Assembly (NCBI GenBank): GCA_028871055.1
Contig: JAGWON010000008.1
Span: 84,057 to 148,056 of the forward strand
DNA from: Alphaproteobacteria bacterium
GTDB lineage: Bacteria > Pseudomonadota > Alphaproteobacteria > ATCC43930 > CGMCC-115725
Direction: 5' to 3'
DNA length: 64,000 nt
The translations under genes and the position numbers were made by a program. Below are positions 51,336 through 60,697 of this stretch, piece by piece; the first letter of the stretch is position 1, and each line of letters begins with the position of its first letter. Under the pieces are notes generated by a model. The model saw only the letters and a list, made by a program, of their open reading frames with translations, searched no databases and was not told the origin of the DNA.

Positions 51336-51414
51336 GCGCTCAAGCAAACAACAATCGACCGACTTTGGCGAGCAATGCTTGCGACCTCGCCGGAGGGTCA
51401 ACATAATCCCGTGG

Positions 51415-51867
51415 ATGCTTCGCCTCGCTTTCGCGACCGTCGCTGCGCTCGCTGTCGTCGGATTCGGGCTGTCCGCCGGAGCCGCCGACCGCCTGTCGTC
51501 GCGCAGCTGCGCCGCCATCGCCTTCCACCCGGTCGCGCCGGGCGTTGCCAACGGCGAACAAGAGGCCGGATATTACAAGTCGCGACTGGGACGAATCGAA
51601 GTGCGTGCCTCGATCAAGAACCGCGTGCTCCAGCGCTATTACGTCTCGCTCGATGGCGCCGTGCTTGCGCCCGTTCATGGCGCCCTGCCGCCGCTCGTTG
51701 CGGCTTGCGCCAAAGCCAAGCGGTTGGCGCCGCCGATCCATCCCGACCGGAGCTGTCTGGGCGACCGCCTGGTGGTGATGATCGGTGATACCGGCGGGCA
51801 CCACTACATCCTGCTCTACGCCCGTCACGGCCGCGCCTGGCACTTCTGTAGCGCCGGGCGCGCGTGA
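51415..51867 (+). CDS. Small secreted cysteine-containing protein, hypothetical
   Basis: A 150-residue protein with a clear signal peptide (MLRLAFATVAALAVVGFGLS, cleavage near AGA-AD). The mature part has four cysteines (RSCAAI, VAACAKA, RSCLGD, HFCSAG), which could form two disulfides, and a YKSRLGRIEVRASIKNRVLQ strand pattern. I do not recognise the family. ATG 51415 is the first start that yields a signal peptide. It is divergent from the DUF1194 gene and convergent with the S41 protease. Confidence 0.65.
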   Translation: MLRLAFATVAALAVVGFGLSAGAADRLSSRSCAAIAFHPVAPGVANGEQEAGYYKSRLGRIEVRASIKNRVLQRYYVSLDGAVLAPVHGALPPLVAACAKAKRLAPPIHPDRSCLGDRLVVMIGDTGGHHYILLYARHGRAWHFCSAGRA

Positions 51868-51882
51868 TGCCTGCGGCGCGCC

Positions 51883-53472
51883 TCAGCGCGTGGTCGCGGC
51901 GCGGAAGTTGTGCGCGAGCTTGACCGAATCGCTGTCGAGCATCCGAGCGTAGAGCACCGCGTTGTCGAGCAGCCGATGGGCCACCCGGAGGTCCAGGCCA
52001 CTGTGTTCGCGCGCTGCCGGGCAGGTCGCCCGCAGTGCGGTCCAACCGGCGTCGTCGAGCGCATCGCGCGGCGTCGTCAGCGCGGACGGCGGGCTTTTCG
52101 CCAGGATCATGCCAACGTTCGTGTCGTTGGCGAGGTCGGACGTGCATACCGTCGGCACGACGCCATGATGGTGCAGGAAATAGCCCTTAGGCGTGATCAA
52201 GCGGGCCCAGGTAATGGTGAGTTCACCGTCATTTGAGGTACGCAGCACTGTCTGCACCGTGCCCTTGCCGTAGGACGAAGTGCCGACGACCACGGCACGG
52301 CCGGCGTCCTGGAGCGCGGAGGCGACGATTTCCGAGGCCGATGCCGAGCCGCCATCGACAAGGACGACCAGCGGCAGCCTTTCGGCATGATGGTCATCGG
52401 GCGCGGCGAAATACTGGAAGCTTTCGGGATTGCGGCCGATTGTTGTTGCGATCGTGCCGCCGTCGAGGAATTGACTGGCGACCTCGATTGACTGGTCGAG
52501 CAGGCCGCCCGGATTGCCGCGCAGGTCGAGCACGAACCCCTTGAGACGGCGCCCGATTTCGCGGTGCGCGCGGGCAACAGCGTCGATCACGCCTTCGCCG
52601 GTCTGCTGGTTGAAGCTGGATATCCTGATCACCGCGACATCGCCGACCTCCGAGAGCGTGACGCTGGGCGGCACGAGATGCGCACGCATGAGCGTCAGCA
52701 GCATCGGTTTCTCGATTCCTGCCCGTTGGATGCCAAGCACGACCGTGCTCATGGCGGGACCACGGAGTCGGTCACGGAGCTGCTCCGGCGTCAGCGCGTT
52801 CGACGGCACACCGTTGAGCATGATGATGCGGTCATCGATATGGATGCCAGCGCGCGAGGCGGGAGAATCCGCCATGACCGCGGCGATCCGCGTGCTCGGC
52901 TCGTTGTCGAGCACGATGCCGATACCGCCGTAACCATCGCGCGCGGCACGCCATTCACGTGCGACCTCGGGACGGGCGTAATGGGAGAAGCGATCGAGCG
53001 TCGACAGCGTATGGTCGATAAGCGCTTGTTCGAGCTTGTCGGACCCCACCGCGGCGACGTTCGGCGATGCCTCGCGCGCTGCCGCGAGCAGCGTGGCGGT
53101 CAGCTTACCCCAATCGGCGGTGTCGAAGGGCTCCGGCGCGTGAATGCGCCACGACTGGTCGCCGTGGCGCAGGACCATGTCGCCGCCGCCGCGGCTCACC
53201 GCAAGCTGGGAGTCGAGGCTCGGAAGCTCGTCGAGCGCCGCCATGGCCAGCATGTCGGCGCGGGTCGGCTCGACATGATACTCGATGATGCTTTGGTAGG
53301 TTTCGCTGAACAGCTTGGTCTCGGCGCTGTTCGCCACGGGGACAGCTTGGGCGCCGCCGCTCACCGGTTGAGCGGCGCACGCGCAGAGTGAAAGGACCGA
53401 GAAAACCGCTGCTCTGGCTAGGACTCTGGGCGCACCTATCAGGCTTGGGCTAATTTCCCCCGACATTGTCAT
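51883..53472 (-). CDS. S41 family carboxyl-terminal processing protease
   Basis: A 529-residue exported protease. The N-terminus has a signal-like segment with SLCAC, possibly a lipobox. A PDZ domain (GYGGIGIVLDNEPSTRIAAV, SPASRAGIHIDDRIIMLNGV) follows. The S41 catalytic Ser is in LVDGGSASASEIVASAL and the Lys in GTSSYGKGTVQT. These proteases trim the C-termini of periplasmic or outer-membrane proteins. The C-terminal 110 residues, with VGMILAKSPPSALTTPRDAL, are an extension of unknown role. ATG 53472 or 53466. Confidence 0.9.
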   Translation of the reverse strand: MTMSGEISPSLIGAPRVLARAAVFSVLSLCACAAQPVSGGAQAVPVANSAETKLFSETYQSIIEYHVEPTRADMLAMAALDELPSLDSQLAVSRGGGDMVLRHGDQSWRIHAPEPFDTADWGKLTATLLAAAREASPNVAAVGSDKLEQALIDHTLSTLDRFSHYARPEVAREWRAARDGYGGIGIVLDNEPSTRIAAVMADSPASRAGIHIDDRIIMLNGVPSNALTPEQLRDRLRGPAMSTVVLGIQRAGIEKPMLLTLMRAHLVPPSVTLSEVGDVAVIRISSFNQQTGEGVIDAVARAHREIGRRLKGFVLDLRGNPGGLLDQSIEVASQFLDGGTIATTIGRNPESFQYFAAPDDHHAERLPLVVLVDGGSASASEIVASALQDAGRAVVVGTSSYGKGTVQTVLRTSNDGELTITWARLITPKGYFLHHHGVVPTVCTSDLANDTNVGMILAKSPPSALTTPRDALDDAGWTALRATCPAAREHSGLDLRVAHRLLDNAVLYARMLDSDSVKLAHNFRAATTR

Positions 53473-53603
53473 GGTTGGCTGAAATTAATGATTCCCCACC
53501 GCGGCCATTGTTGCCTTCAGGCGTCCCGCGTTGCAAGCGGATATAGCGTTAACAGCCCCATTTGAAAGCGTGCCAAAGGTGCTTTACGACACGCGCATTG
53601 TAG

Positions 53604-55652
53604 TTAACGGCGCGGTCGCTTTGACTCGCGGCGGATGTCTTCGATTATGGAGAAGAGCAGACTGCCGGTGACGGTGTCCGCTTCGGCCAGCCGAACGCGC
53701 AGGGGATCGCCCAGCACATAGGCGCGACCCGAGCGCCGCCCGGTAAGACGGTGACGGACCTCGTCGTGGGCATAGTAGTCGCCTGGAAGGGTGCGGATCG
53801 GAATCAGCCCGTCCGCGCCGGTCTCGTCGAGCGTGACGAAAAGCCCGGCGCGGGTAACGCCATTGATGCGCGCAGTGAATTCGGCGCCGACTCGTTCCGC
53901 GAGATAGGCGGCGGTATAGCGGTCAGCGGCGCTGCGCTCGGCGGCGGCGGCACGCCGTTCAGTCAGCGAGATGTGCGCGCCGACCGCCTTGAAATCTTCG
54001 TGGGCGTGCGGCAGTCCGTCGGTGCCGAAGCGATGGCCCGAGATCAGCGCACGATGGACGAGGAGATCGGCGTAACGGCGGATCGGCGATGTGAAATGCG
54101 CGTAACGTCGCAACGATAAGCCAAAATGGCCGAGGTTTTCGGGGTTGTACTCTGCCTGGGCCTGGCTGCGCAGCACCAATGCGTTCACGAGCCGCTCGTA
54201 AGGGGTGCCTTTGGCGCGGCGAAGAATAGCATTGAAGTGATGCGGCCGTACCACCTGGCCCTTGGCGAGCGTCAGACCGTGGATGCCAATGCCGTCGAGG
54301 AAGCGCGACAGCGCGGCGAGCTTTTCCGGGTCGGGCGAATCGTGCACGCGATACATGCACGGCTGCTTGAGGCGCTCGAGCGTCTCGGCGGCGGATACGT
54401 TGGCGGCGATCATCAGCTCCTCGATGAGTTTGTGGCTCTCGAGGCGTTCCCGCGGCTCAATGCGCGCAATGCGTCCCGACGCGTCGAGCAGAATGCGCCG
54501 TTCGGGGATGTCGAGGTCGAGTGTGCCGCGCGCCGCGCGAGCGCGCTCAAGCGCCCGATACACCCCATAAAGTGGCCTGAGTGCGCGCTCGAGCAGCGGC
54601 GCCGTCTTTTCATTCGGCTGGCCGTCGATGGCGGCCTGCACCTCGTCGTAGGTCAGCCGCGCGGCCGAACGCATCAAGCCGCGCCGGAAGCGATGCCGGG
54701 CGAGGCGTCCCTCGGCGTCAATCCACAGATCGACGGCCATGCAGGCCCGGTCGACGCCCGGCTTCAGCGAGCAGAGCTCGTTCGACAGGGCTTCGGGCAG
54801 CATCGGCACGACACGATCGGGAAAGTAGACCGAATTGCCGCGCTCGCGGGCTGCCGTGTCCAGCGCATCTCCGGCGCGGACATAGTGCGCGACGTCGGCA
54901 ATGGCGACGAGCGCATGCCAGGAGCCTTCGCGCTCGGGATCGGGCGCCGCCCATACCGCATCGTCGAAATCGCGCGCGTCGGCGCCGTCGATCGTCACCA
55001 GCGGAATGTCGCGCAGGTCCGCACGGTCGCCCAACGCGATGGGCTTTGCGCGCGCGGCGATGTCGAGAGCGGACTTGGGGAAGGGGACCGGAATGCCGTG
55101 GCTGTGGATCGCGATCACGCTGAAGGCTCGTGGGTTGGCGCTGTCACCGATACGTTCGACGACGCGCGCCTCCGGCAGGCCCATCCGCGGCTGTGCCAGC
55201 ACTTCGGCCAAGACGATCTCGCCCGGTGCAGCGCCCTTGGCGTCGTCGGCCGCGACACGGAATTCGGTGCGCAGCTTGCGGTCGGTTGGCTCGATCCGAC
55301 CGCCCTCGCGGCCGGCCCGATAGATGCCGATGACCCTATCGGGCGCGCCGCCGACGGCACGGACGATGCGTGCCTCGTAGCGATGCGCATCGATGCGGCT
55401 GAAGCGGACGACGGCGCGTTCGCCGATGCCGAGCGCCGGCGCACCGCGCTCGGCGATGACGACGATGTCCGGCGGGTTGCCAGGCAGGCCGATGGGCCGA
55501 CCCTGCATCTCGCCGTCGAGATCGATGCCGATTATTTCGACGATGCCGATTTCAGGCAACGCGCCGCGCGGCCCGCGCCCATCGCCGCGCGGACGACGGT
55601 CATTCCGCCGCGGTTGCGGCCTGTTTCTTTTTGGCGGGTGTCTTTGCTTCAC
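53604..55652 (-). CDS. rnr: Ribonuclease R family exoribonuclease, short N-terminus
   Basis: A 682-residue RNB exonuclease. Cold-shock domains precede the RNB core with VTIDGADARDFDDAVW (catalytic Asp), VAIADVAHYVRAGDALD and FTSPIRRYADLLVHR. A C-terminal S1 domain is at AEFTARINGVTRAGLFVTLD. Typical alphaproteobacterial RNase R has an N-terminal winged helix of about 70 residues; here it is absent and the protein begins with a basic KRNRPQPRRNDRRPRG tail. The GTG at 55652 is inside topA, overlapping it by 53 nt. It degrades structured RNA 3' to 5'. Confidence 0.88.
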   Translation of the reverse strand: MKQRHPPKRNRPQPRRNDRRPRGDGRGPRGALPEIGIVEIIGIDLDGEMQGRPIGLPGNPPDIVVIAERGAPALGIGERAVVRFSRIDAHRYEARIVRAVGGAPDRVIGIYRAGREGGRIEPTDRKLRTEFRVAADDAKGAAPGEIVLAEVLAQPRMGLPEARVVERIGDSANPRAFSVIAIHSHGIPVPFPKSALDIAARAKPIALGDRADLRDIPLVTIDGADARDFDDAVWAAPDPEREGSWHALVAIADVAHYVRAGDALDTAARERGNSVYFPDRVVPMLPEALSNELCSLKPGVDRACMAVDLWIDAEGRLARHRFRRGLMRSAARLTYDEVQAAIDGQPNEKTAPLLERALRPLYGVYRALERARAARGTLDLDIPERRILLDASGRIARIEPRERLESHKLIEELMIAANVSAAETLERLKQPCMYRVHDSPDPEKLAALSRFLDGIGIHGLTLAKGQVVRPHHFNAILRRAKGTPYERLVNALVLRSQAQAEYNPENLGHFGLSLRRYAHFTSPIRRYADLLVHRALISGHRFGTDGLPHAHEDFKAVGAHISLTERRAAAAERSAADRYTAAYLAERVGAEFTARINGVTRAGLFVTLDETGADGLIPIRTLPGDYYAHDEVRHRLTGRRSGRAYVLGDPLRVRLAEADTVTGSLLFSIIEDIRRESKRPRR

Positions 55653-58254
55653 GTTTGGCTTTCGTTGCGCGGCCGCGACTGCGCCCGCCGCGACGGCCGC
55701 CGGCCCGGGCGGCCCGCTCCGCCAGGAGCTCGACGGCGCGGTCCATAGTCAGATCCTCGGGCGCCATACCGCCGGGCAACGTCGCGTTGATACCGTCATG
55801 GCTGATATAGGCGCCGTACTTGCCATTATAGACCTTCATCGGACCGCCGGCCGTCGGATGCTCGCCCAGCACCTTGATTGGCTCGGGGGCGCCGCGTCGG
55901 AACTTGCGAGGCTCGGCCAACAGGCTGACGGCACGATTGAGGCCGATTGTCAGCACGTCATCGTCTGCGGTCAGCGATTTGTAGACCTTGCCGTGGCGGA
56001 TGTACGGGCCGAAGCGGCCGACGCCAGCAACGATCATTTCGCCGTCCGCCGGATGCGAGCCGATCTCGCGTGGCAGCGCCAGAAGCTTCAGCGCCTTCTC
56101 GAGATCGATATCGGCGGGCGAGACGCCCTTGGGCAGCGATGCGCGTTTCGGCTTTTCGGCAGGCGGACTCTCGGATTTCTTCGCTTTCTTTCCTTTTTCG
56201 CGCGGCGGTTTGGGTGGCGTCTCGCCGAGTTGCACATAGGGACCATAGGGCCCCTTCTTGAACGCGACGACGAGGCCAGTCTTCGGATCGGTGCCCAGCA
56301 CACGCGGCTCGGAAGCCGCCGCGTTCTCGCCCGATTCGATGCCCAAGGCGCGGGTGTAGCGGCACTCGGGGTAACGCGAGCAGCCGATGAACGCGCCGAA
56401 GCGGCCGAGCTTCAAGCCCAGGCGCCCTTGACCGCACACCGGACACAGCCGCGGATCGGTGCCATCGGCCCGCTCCGGGAAGAAATGGCGCCCGAGGTCA
56501 TCGTCGAGCGTATTGATGACCTGGGTGATGTTGAGGTCCTTGGTGCCGGCGACGGCAGCGGAGAAATCCTTCCAGAATTCCTCCAGCACCTTCTTCCAGT
56601 CAATGCGGCCGCCCGAAATGTCGTCGAGCTTGTTCTCAAGATCGGCGGTGAAGTCATATTCGACATAGCGCTTGAAGAATTCGATCAGGAACGCGGTCAC
56701 GAGGCGGCCGCGGTCCTCCGGGATGAGGCGCTTCTTGTCGAGCCTGACATATTTGCGGTCTTGCAAAACCTGCATCGTCGAGGCGTAAGTCGAGGGACGG
56801 CCGATGCCGAGTTCCTCGAGCTTCTTGACGAGGCTCGCCTCGGTATAGCGCGGCGGCGGCTGCGTAAAATGCTGCTGCGGGTCGACTTTGTCGCGGGCCA
56901 GTGGATCGCGGTCGTTGAGCGCGGGCAAACGCCGGTTTTCTTCATCACCTTCCGGATCGTCGGCGTCCTCGGCATAGAGCGTCAGGAAACCGTCGAAGAT
57001 CACGGTCGAGCCGGTGGCGCGGAGCACGACGGCGCTGTCCGGCGGTGCGACATCGACGGCGACCTGGTCGATCACCGCGGACGACATCTGGCTCGCGACC
57101 GCGCGTTTCCACACCAACTCGTAAAGCCGGCGCTCATCGGAGTCGAGGTGGCCCGGCAGCGTACCCGGAAGGCGATGCATGTCGGTCGGGCGGATCGCCT
57201 CGTGCGCTTCCTGCGCGTTCTTGGCGACATTGCGATAGACGCGCAGCTCGTCCGGGCGGTATTGCGGACCGTACTGACCGGCGATCATCTCGCGCGCCGC
57301 GGCAATCGCCTCATTCGACAGCGATACGCCATCGGTTCGCATGTAGGTGATGAGGCCGACGGTCTCGCCGCCGATATTGACGCCCTCGTAGAGCCGTTGC
57401 GCGACGCGCATGGTCCGCGACGCGCCAAGACCCAGCTTGCGCGATGCCTCCTGCTGCAAGGTGGAGGTAGTGAAAGGCGGCGGCGGATTGCGGCGGATCT
57501 GTTTCTTCTCGACCGCGACGACGGCATAGTCGAGGTGCTTCAGGATGGCGTCGGCCGCCTCGCGCGCCTGCTGCTCGTTGGCGAGGTCGAACTTGTCGAG
57601 CTTCTTGCCATTGAGATGGGTGAGGCGCGCCGTGAACCGCTCGCCTGCGCGCGTAACGAAGTCGACCTCGATCGACCAATATTCGCGCGGCTTGAAGGCC
57701 TCGATCTCGGATTCGCGCTCGCAAATGATGCGGAGCGCGACCGACTGCACGCGGCCGGCGGATCGGCTGCCAGGCAGCTTGCGCCAGAGCACCGGCGATA
57801 GCGTAAAGCCAACGAGATAATCGAGCGCCCGGCGCGCCATGTAGGCGTCGATCAGCTCGCGATCCAACTCGCGCGGGTGCCGGAACGCCTCCTGGACCGC
57901 GGCCTTGGTGACTTCATTGAATACCACGCGCTTGACGTCGACGCCCTGGAGCACCTTGCGCTGGCGCAGGATCTCCTGCACGTGCCACGAGATCGCCTCG
58001 CCTTCGCGATCCGGGTCGGTGGCGAGATAAAGGTGCTGCGCGTTCTTGACCGCGTCGGCAATTTCCTTGAGTCGCTTGTCGGCGCGGTGGTCGACCTCCC
58101 ACGACATGGCGAAGTCTTCGTCGGGGCGCACCGAGCCATCCTTCGCCGGAAGGTCACGCACGTGCCCGTAGCTCGCGAGAACCTTAAAGTCCTTGCCGAG
58201 ATACTTGTTGATGGTTTTCGCCTTTGCCGGCGATTCGACGATGACGACGTTCAT
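55600..58254 (-). CDS. topA: DNA topoisomerase I
   Basis: An 884-residue type IA topoisomerase. The Toprim domain starts MNVVIVESPAKAKTINKYLG, with LATDPDREGEAISWHV. The catalytic tyrosine is in VGLITYMRTDGVS. A zinc-ribbon CPVCGQGRLGLK...GCSRYPECRYTR follows, then several Toprim C-terminal repeats and a Lys/Arg-rich tail (RATKAKREAKTPAKKKQA). It relaxes negative supercoils. It is between dprA and rnr, an order common in Alphaproteobacteria. Confidence 0.96.
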   Translation of the reverse strand: MNVVIVESPAKAKTINKYLGKDFKVLASYGHVRDLPAKDGSVRPDEDFAMSWEVDHRADKRLKEIADAVKNAQHLYLATDPDREGEAISWHVQEILRQRKVLQGVDVKRVVFNEVTKAAVQEAFRHPRELDRELIDAYMARRALDYLVGFTLSPVLWRKLPGSRSAGRVQSVALRIICERESEIEAFKPREYWSIEVDFVTRAGERFTARLTHLNGKKLDKFDLANEQQAREAADAILKHLDYAVVAVEKKQIRRNPPPPFTTSTLQQEASRKLGLGASRTMRVAQRLYEGVNIGGETVGLITYMRTDGVSLSNEAIAAAREMIAGQYGPQYRPDELRVYRNVAKNAQEAHEAIRPTDMHRLPGTLPGHLDSDERRLYELVWKRAVASQMSSAVIDQVAVDVAPPDSAVVLRATGSTVIFDGFLTLYAEDADDPEGDEENRRLPALNDRDPLARDKVDPQQHFTQPPPRYTEASLVKKLEELGIGRPSTYASTMQVLQDRKYVRLDKKRLIPEDRGRLVTAFLIEFFKRYVEYDFTADLENKLDDISGGRIDWKKVLEEFWKDFSAAVAGTKDLNITQVINTLDDDLGRHFFPERADGTDPRLCPVCGQGRLGLKLGRFGAFIGCSRYPECRYTRALGIESGENAAASEPRVLGTDPKTGLVVAFKKGPYGPYVQLGETPPKPPREKGKKAKKSESPPAEKPKRASLPKGVSPADIDLEKALKLLALPREIGSHPADGEMIVAGVGRFGPYIRHGKVYKSLTADDDVLTIGLNRAVSLLAEPRKFRRGAPEPIKVLGEHPTAGGPMKVYNGKYGAYISHDGINATLPGGMAPEDLTMDRAVELLAERAARAGGRRGGRSRGRATKAKREAKTPAKKKQAATAAE

Positions 58255-58303
58255 TTTTCCGTCGGCGGGTGGGGGCTGAGGCCCAAGAGATAGGGTTGGT
58301 TAT

Positions 58304-58325
58304 GGTTAAAGCAAGGTTAAAGCAT
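58304..58325. repeat. 11-bp direct repeat between topA and dprA
   Basis: GGTTAAAGCAA followed directly by GGTTAAAGCAT. It overlaps the end of dprA and probably encodes its last residues (ALTLL and stop). A short replication-slippage product. Confidence 0.6.
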
Positions 58326-59406
58326 TTCCCGGCTGGCGCGCGACTCGGCCCGCAAGCTCGAGTTCCAGCACGATCATGAGGACGACCGCGGGCGACATTT
58401 GGCACTGCCGGAGCAATTCGTCAACCGGCAAGGGTGACGGCGAGAGCAGAGCGAGCACAATTTCGCGTGCTTCGGCGAGCTCTTTACCATCGATTTCGGC
58501 CGTCGGCGCGGCCGCAAACGCCGCGCGCTTGTGTTCGGCGAGCGGCGTGCCGAGCTGCGGGTGCAGCTCGCGCAGAATGTCGTCGGCCTCTTCGACCAGC
58601 GTCGCGCCGTCGCGGATCAGGCGATTGGTGCCCTTCGATCGCGGATCAAGCGGTGATCCCGGGACGGCGAAGACCTCGCGCCCTTGCTCCAACGCAAAGC
58701 GCGCCGTGATCAGCGAGCCCGAGTGCTCGGCGGCCTCGACCACCAGAACGCCCAGAGTGATGCCCGAAATGATGCGATTGCGGCGCGGGAAATGCCGCGC
58801 CTGCGGAACTGTGCCGACCGGCATTTCGGCCACGAGCACGCCGCGTTCGGCGAGTATCTCGTGCAAGCGCCGGTTTTCCTCGGGATAGACCGTGTCGATG
58901 CCGCCGGCGAGCACGGCGAGCGTGCCGGTGGTGAGCGAGCCTTCGTGCGCTGCGGCGTCGATGCCGCGTGCGAGGCCGGAAACGACGAGCAGACCGGCCT
59001 CGCCCAGCCGCGCTGCGATCTCGCGCGCGAAGCGGCGGCCGTTGGCGGATGCATTGCGCGCGCCGACTACCGCAACGCTGCGCCGCACCGCCAATTCGAC
59101 GCGCCCCTTCATCGTCAGCAGCGGCGGCGCGTCCTCGATCGCGGCAAGCGCGGGCGGATAGTCCGGTTCACCGCGGGCGACGAGACGCGCGCCCAGCCGC
59201 GTGACGGTCTCGATCTCGCGCTCGGCCTCGGTTGTGGGAAAGACGGTCAGAGGTCTTGCGCGGCCGCCTCGCCGCGCAACTTCGGGCAGGGCGTCGAGTG
59301 CCGCGGTGGCGGTGCCAAAACGCCCGATGAGCTGGTGGAAGGTCACTGGCCCCGGTATTGGGTAGCAAACGCACCTGATATGATCGGGCGATGAGACTCC
59401 GGTCAT
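58306..59406 (-). CDS. dprA: DNA processing protein DprA with a replaced N-terminus
   Basis: DprA loads RecA on incoming single-stranded DNA during transformation. The Rossmann-like domain is complete: VAVVGARNASANGRRFAREI, VSGLARGIDAAAHEGSL, LAGGIDTVYPEEN, HFPRRNRIISGI and EHSGSLITARFALEQ. A C-terminal winged helix follows. Family similarity begins at GPVTFHQLIGRFG (codon 19); the preceding MTGVSSPDHIRCVCYPIP does not resemble the usual LxWLRLIR...NVGPVTF. Either an island inserted here or a one-base frameshift in a CCCC run (59350-59353) broke the 5' end. Function is doubtful. Confidence 0.8.
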   Translation of the reverse strand: MTGVSSPDHIRCVCYPIPGPVTFHQLIGRFGTATAALDALPEVARRGGRARPLTVFPTTEAEREIETVTRLGARLVARGEPDYPPALAAIEDAPPLLTMKGRVELAVRRSVAVVGARNASANGRRFAREIAARLGEAGLLVVSGLARGIDAAAHEGSLTTGTLAVLAGGIDTVYPEENRRLHEILAERGVLVAEMPVGTVPQARHFPRRNRIISGITLGVLVVEAAEHSGSLITARFALEQGREVFAVPGSPLDPRSKGTNRLIRDGATLVEEADDILRELHPQLGTPLAEHKRAAFAAAPTAEIDGKELAEAREIVLALLSPSPLPVDELLRQCQMSPAVVLMIVLELELAGRVARQPGNALTLL

Positions 59407-59479
59407 TTTCCGCCAACGTTGCAGTAAGTCCGCGCCTTTGGGATGCTTCGGCCCTCTCCAACGGCAGCGGGGGGCTGCT

Positions 59480-60385
59480 ATGCCGGACGTTCGCATTCCG
59501 CATCAGGTCGTCTATGACGTGCCCGAAGGTAGCGCGATCTCCGATGTCATCGAGTCGCTTCGCGCAACCGAACAGCTTTTCTTCGAGGTTGCGCCGCTGC
59601 TGGAGCAACTGGTGCCTGGCATCCAGGTCGGCGGCGTTCGCGTTCATATTGAGTCGCTCACGCAGGGCAGCCCGCTCAAAGAATATTTTTGGGTCGCATT
59701 GTTTCTTACTTTTCAGGCCGATCTGGAGCGTGACGTGCCTCCACTGATCGGAGAGTTAACCGGCATCCACGTATCCCCTCACTACGATTCGATTGTCACG
59801 GTGATTTTCTGCCTGATCCTCTTTTATGGGGCTGATTTCGTTTATAGGCAGATCGTCAAAACCAGCGCGGCATCTCGCATAACCGCACAACTGGACGGCC
59901 TCATTAAGGACGTATCGGGGCACCTTGGCGTTGATGAAATCCACATCCGAGGCCTTCTCGAAAAGCGATACGACAAAAAGCGGCTCCCAACGCTGTTGCG
60001 GTCGGCGGTCCAATTTTTTGCCCCAAGCAAGCGGCAGGGAAACGCGCCAATCACCATCGGCCGCCGGCGTGTCGATTCAGACACCGTTGCAGAGTTTCCG
60101 AGCGACGCGAGGATTCAGGATTTCGATGATCAGGAATCGACGCGGATAATCGAAGACGTCGAGATTGAGTTGCACGCTCAAGACCTTGATCGCGCCCGGC
60201 AGGGCTGGGCCGGGGTCATAAGACAAGTCTCGCCTAACAGGCTCCGAATGGATGTGTTCGCTCCCATCAAGACCGAGGAGATTTTCGGGCAAAAGCGCAT
60301 ACGCGGTGATGTGGTCATCGTGTCGCGCCGCGAGCCGGATGGGACGATGGAACCGTATATGTTCCACCTGATCCGCGTCCGCTAA
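59480..60385 (+). CDS. Hypothetical membrane-anchored protein of the island
   Basis: A 301-residue protein I do not recognise. The N-terminal half is soluble (VVYDVPEGSAISDVIESL, GIQVGGVRVHIESLTQGSPL). One membrane segment is at about 106-124 (IVTVIFCLILFYGADFVY). The C-terminal half is charged, with IEDVEIELHAQDLDRARQGW and a strand-rich end (KRIRGDVVIVSRREPDG). ATG 59480 has a G-rich stretch upstream. Codon use is less GC-biased than the housekeeping genes. It converges with a DUF6471 gene and overlaps it by 4 nt (CTAA), suggesting the two arrived as a unit. Confidence 0.6.
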   Translation: MPDVRIPHQVVYDVPEGSAISDVIESLRATEQLFFEVAPLLEQLVPGIQVGGVRVHIESLTQGSPLKEYFWVALFLTFQADLERDVPPLIGELTGIHVSPHYDSIVTVIFCLILFYGADFVYRQIVKTSAASRITAQLDGLIKDVSGHLGVDEIHIRGLLEKRYDKKRLPTLLRSAVQFFAPSKRQGNAPITIGRRRVDSDTVAEFPSDARIQDFDDQESTRIIEDVEIELHAQDLDRARQGWAGVIRQVSPNRLRMDVFAPIKTEEIFGQKRIRGDVVIVSRREPDGTMEPYMFHLIRVR

Positions 60386-60621
60386 ATATCCTCTAGCCTA
60401 ATCCCCTCCAATTCGAGCGCCGCAAGCGTGGCGAGAAAGAACGTCGCCGGGAATGTCCCGCGCGCGAGCTTGTTGGCGATGCTGGCCTCGGTCTCCTCTA
60501 GACCGTGCTTCTTGAGCCGCTTCGCTAGTTCCTCATAGGTCACGTCCGCGCGCTTTAGTTCCGCCTTGAGGAACCGCGCGGCCCGTTTCTCCCAATCCCC
60601 GGCCTTGGTCGGCATGGTCAT
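60382..60621 (-). CDS. DUF6471 helix-turn-helix protein
   Basis: A 79-residue protein with the DUF6471 pattern: WEKRAARFLKAELKRADVTY, EELAKRLKKHGLEETEASIA, NKLARGTFPATFFLATLAAL. The repeated helix-turn-helix layout suggests DNA binding by a small regulator, as in phage or toxin-antitoxin modules. ATG 60621; an in-frame ATG at 60615 is close. It is divergent from the transposase gene, with a TTGACA box and inverted repeats between them. Confidence 0.75.
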   Translation of the reverse strand: MTMPTKAGDWEKRAARFLKAELKRADVTYEELAKRLKKHGLEETEASIANKLARGTFPATFFLATLAALELEGIRLEDI

Positions 60622-60697
60622 ATCATATACGATATTTTCCTGTTGACAATGCCATCTTATGATCCCATATTAGGTATGAAGATACCGGATACGGGAT
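60622..60697. promoter_or_regulatory. Divergent control region between DUF6471 and the transposase
   Basis: Contains TTGACA (60643-60648), a 17-nt spacer and CATATT (60666-60671) as a candidate plus-strand promoter. Small inverted repeats ATATC/GATAT and GGTAT/ATACC lie on either side. These may be operators for the DUF6471 protein. Confidence 0.4.
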
